Source: Nocardia sp. BSTN01 (GTDB lineage Bacteria > Actinomycetota > Actinomycetes > Mycobacteriales > Mycobacteriaceae). From it: 41,793 nt of DNA. The notes under the pieces are model-generated. The model saw only the letters and a list, made by a program, of their open reading frames with translations, was not told the DNA's origin and did no database searches. The stretch is taken from the NCBI RefSeq assembly GCF_015354405.1, contig NZ_JADKYP010000056.1, forward strand, positions 1 to 41,793. The letters are read 5' to 3'. The position numbers and the translations under genes are program-made. Position 1 is the first letter of the stretch. Each line of letters opens with the position of its first letter. Positions 41,160 through 41,793 of the stretch are shown here, piece after piece.

Positions 41160-41793
41160 CCGATGTAGCGCTGGAGGCGGGCGGAGAGGCGCGGCTTCAG
41201 GGCGCCGTCGGCTTCCACTCGTTCCTCGACGTAGCCCAGGTCGCCGCCTTCGACGATGCCGTACAGGCGTTTGGCGCCGCCGACGACCGCTCCGGACTGG
41301 CTGCGGATCACGACGTCGGTGGCCAGCTCCCAGGACGACTGGGTGAGGGCCTGGCCGTAGAAGAGTTCGACGATGCCGGAGCTGTGGGTCAGCAGGAGTT
41401 CGATGACCTCGTCGTCGCCGTCGATGCCGACCCGCCAGAAGCCGCTTTCGCGCAGATCGGGGCCGGAGTAGTTGCCTTCGGCGTCGATGACCCAGGAACG
41501 GGAATCCCAGGACAGATAGTCGCCACCGTCGTGGGAGACGATGATCTGCTGGCCGAAGTGGTAGTCGCCGCCACGCTCGGGATCGTTGCCCTCGCCCTCG
41601 CCGCGCCAGACCCCCACCAGGGGCAGCAGCGCCAGCATCGACGCGCTCAGGTCGGGACCCAGCCGCAGGTTCGCGGTGTCCTCGGGCAGCGGCGGACCCG
41701 GCAGCTGCGGAATGTTGCGGCCGCCGGTGGATTTGGCGCGCTCGGCAGCCTCGGTTACCGCCTCGTCGCCACTGCGGCGAGCCGCGTCGTCGG
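41156..41793 (-). CDS. nitrobindin / FABP-like heme protein family (Rv0813c-like), 5' end outside
   Basis: The frame is open from the stop at 41156 to the window edge, about 211 residues. The N-terminal region ([21 protein letters not shown]) and GVWRGEGEG match the nitrobindin/fatty-acid-binding-like beta-barrel family (DUF1794), whose members bind heme and can isomerise peroxynitrite. [19 protein letters not shown] is the conserved final hairpin. The residue expected to be the heme-ligand His near the C-terminus (P-H-L-S-A-R-L in relatives as I recall) is Arg here: [13 protein letters not shown], codon CGC at 41191-41189. Heme binding is therefore doubtful. An internal ATG at 41638 is not the start, as family sequence continues upstream of it. 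Confidence 0.85.
   Translation of the reverse strand, partial: DDAARRSGDEAVTEAAERAKSTGGRNIPQLPGPPLPEDTANLRLGPDLSASMLALLPLVGVWRGEGEGNDPERGGDYHFGQQIIVSHDGGDYLSWDSRSWVIDAEGNYSGPDLRESGFWRVGIDGDDEVIELLLTHSSGIVELFYGQALTQSSWELATDVVIRSQSGAVVGGAKRLYGIVEGGDLGYVEERVEADGALKPRLSARLQRYIG

Noticed and set aside
1-41793. CRISPR arrays, insertion sequences, phage genes, rRNA and complete tRNA genes
   Set aside because: No spaced direct-repeat array, transposase or integrase motif, or RNA gene signature was seen on either strand.

Overview
The window is a chromosomal segment of a very GC-rich actinobacterium of the mycolic-acid group, most likely Nocardia or a close relative. Three things point there: an antigen-85-like mycolyltransferase, strong G/C third-position bias in every real gene, and a gene order that follows the M. 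tuberculosis Rv0782-Rv0813c neighbourhood as I recall it (ptrB, DUF2334, purS-purQ, M18 aminopeptidase, purL, SCP-like Rv0807, purF, purM, DUF3073, ygfZ, pabC, Rv0813c). Genus is inference; no rRNA, tRNA, IS element, prophage or CRISPR is visible.

Layout. 1-2061: end of a HIT-family gene, a secreted mycolyltransferase, a DUF397 gene and a 74-residue Cys-containing protein. 2161-8821: oligopeptidase B, DUF2334 protein, glutamate decarboxylase, M20 dipeptidase and MBL-fold hydrolase. 9015-9931: purS-purQ. 9944-14020: accessory regulatory block with an amino-acid dehydrogenase divergent from a LysR gene and an AmiC-like ligand-binding protein divergent from a MarR gene. 14090-19503: M18 aminopeptidase, GT87 glycosyltransferase, purL, YiaA/B membrane protein. 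19643-24074: membrane alpha/beta-hydrolase, CPBP protease, SCP-like protein, DUF3533 transporter-like protein. 24187-28678: purF and purM, separated by an alpha/beta-hydrolase-TetR module. 28975-32292 (minus): DUF3073, then a tight ygfZ-MOSC-asparaginase operon. 32458-33372: pabC. 33541-40113: complete cydABDC. 40164-40423: a strong promoter, extended Shine-Dalgarno, 12-codon ORF and folded RNA with no obvious target gene. 40583-41142: frameshifted Uma2 gene. 41156-end: nitrobindin-family protein, cut by the edge.

How the genes work together. purF, purM, purS/purQ and purL supply steps 1, 4 and 5 of de novo IMP synthesis, with the FGAM synthase in its three-subunit form. cydABDC encodes the high-affinity cytochrome bd oxidase plus its CydDC assembly exporter. 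Several peptidases (S9, M20, M18), asparaginase, glutamate decarboxylase and the dehydrogenase feed amino-acid turnover.

Most interesting non-coding signals: a perfect 20-bp palindrome over the cydA start region; a TetR-type operator filling the spacer of a near-consensus promoter ahead of the hydrolase-tetR pair; the orphan leader-ORF/folded-RNA unit behind cydC; a two-copy hairpin repeat with a conserved loop; tandem 20-bp repeats before the LysR gene; and a TANNNT-N6/7-start pattern at nine genes that predicts leaderless mRNAs.
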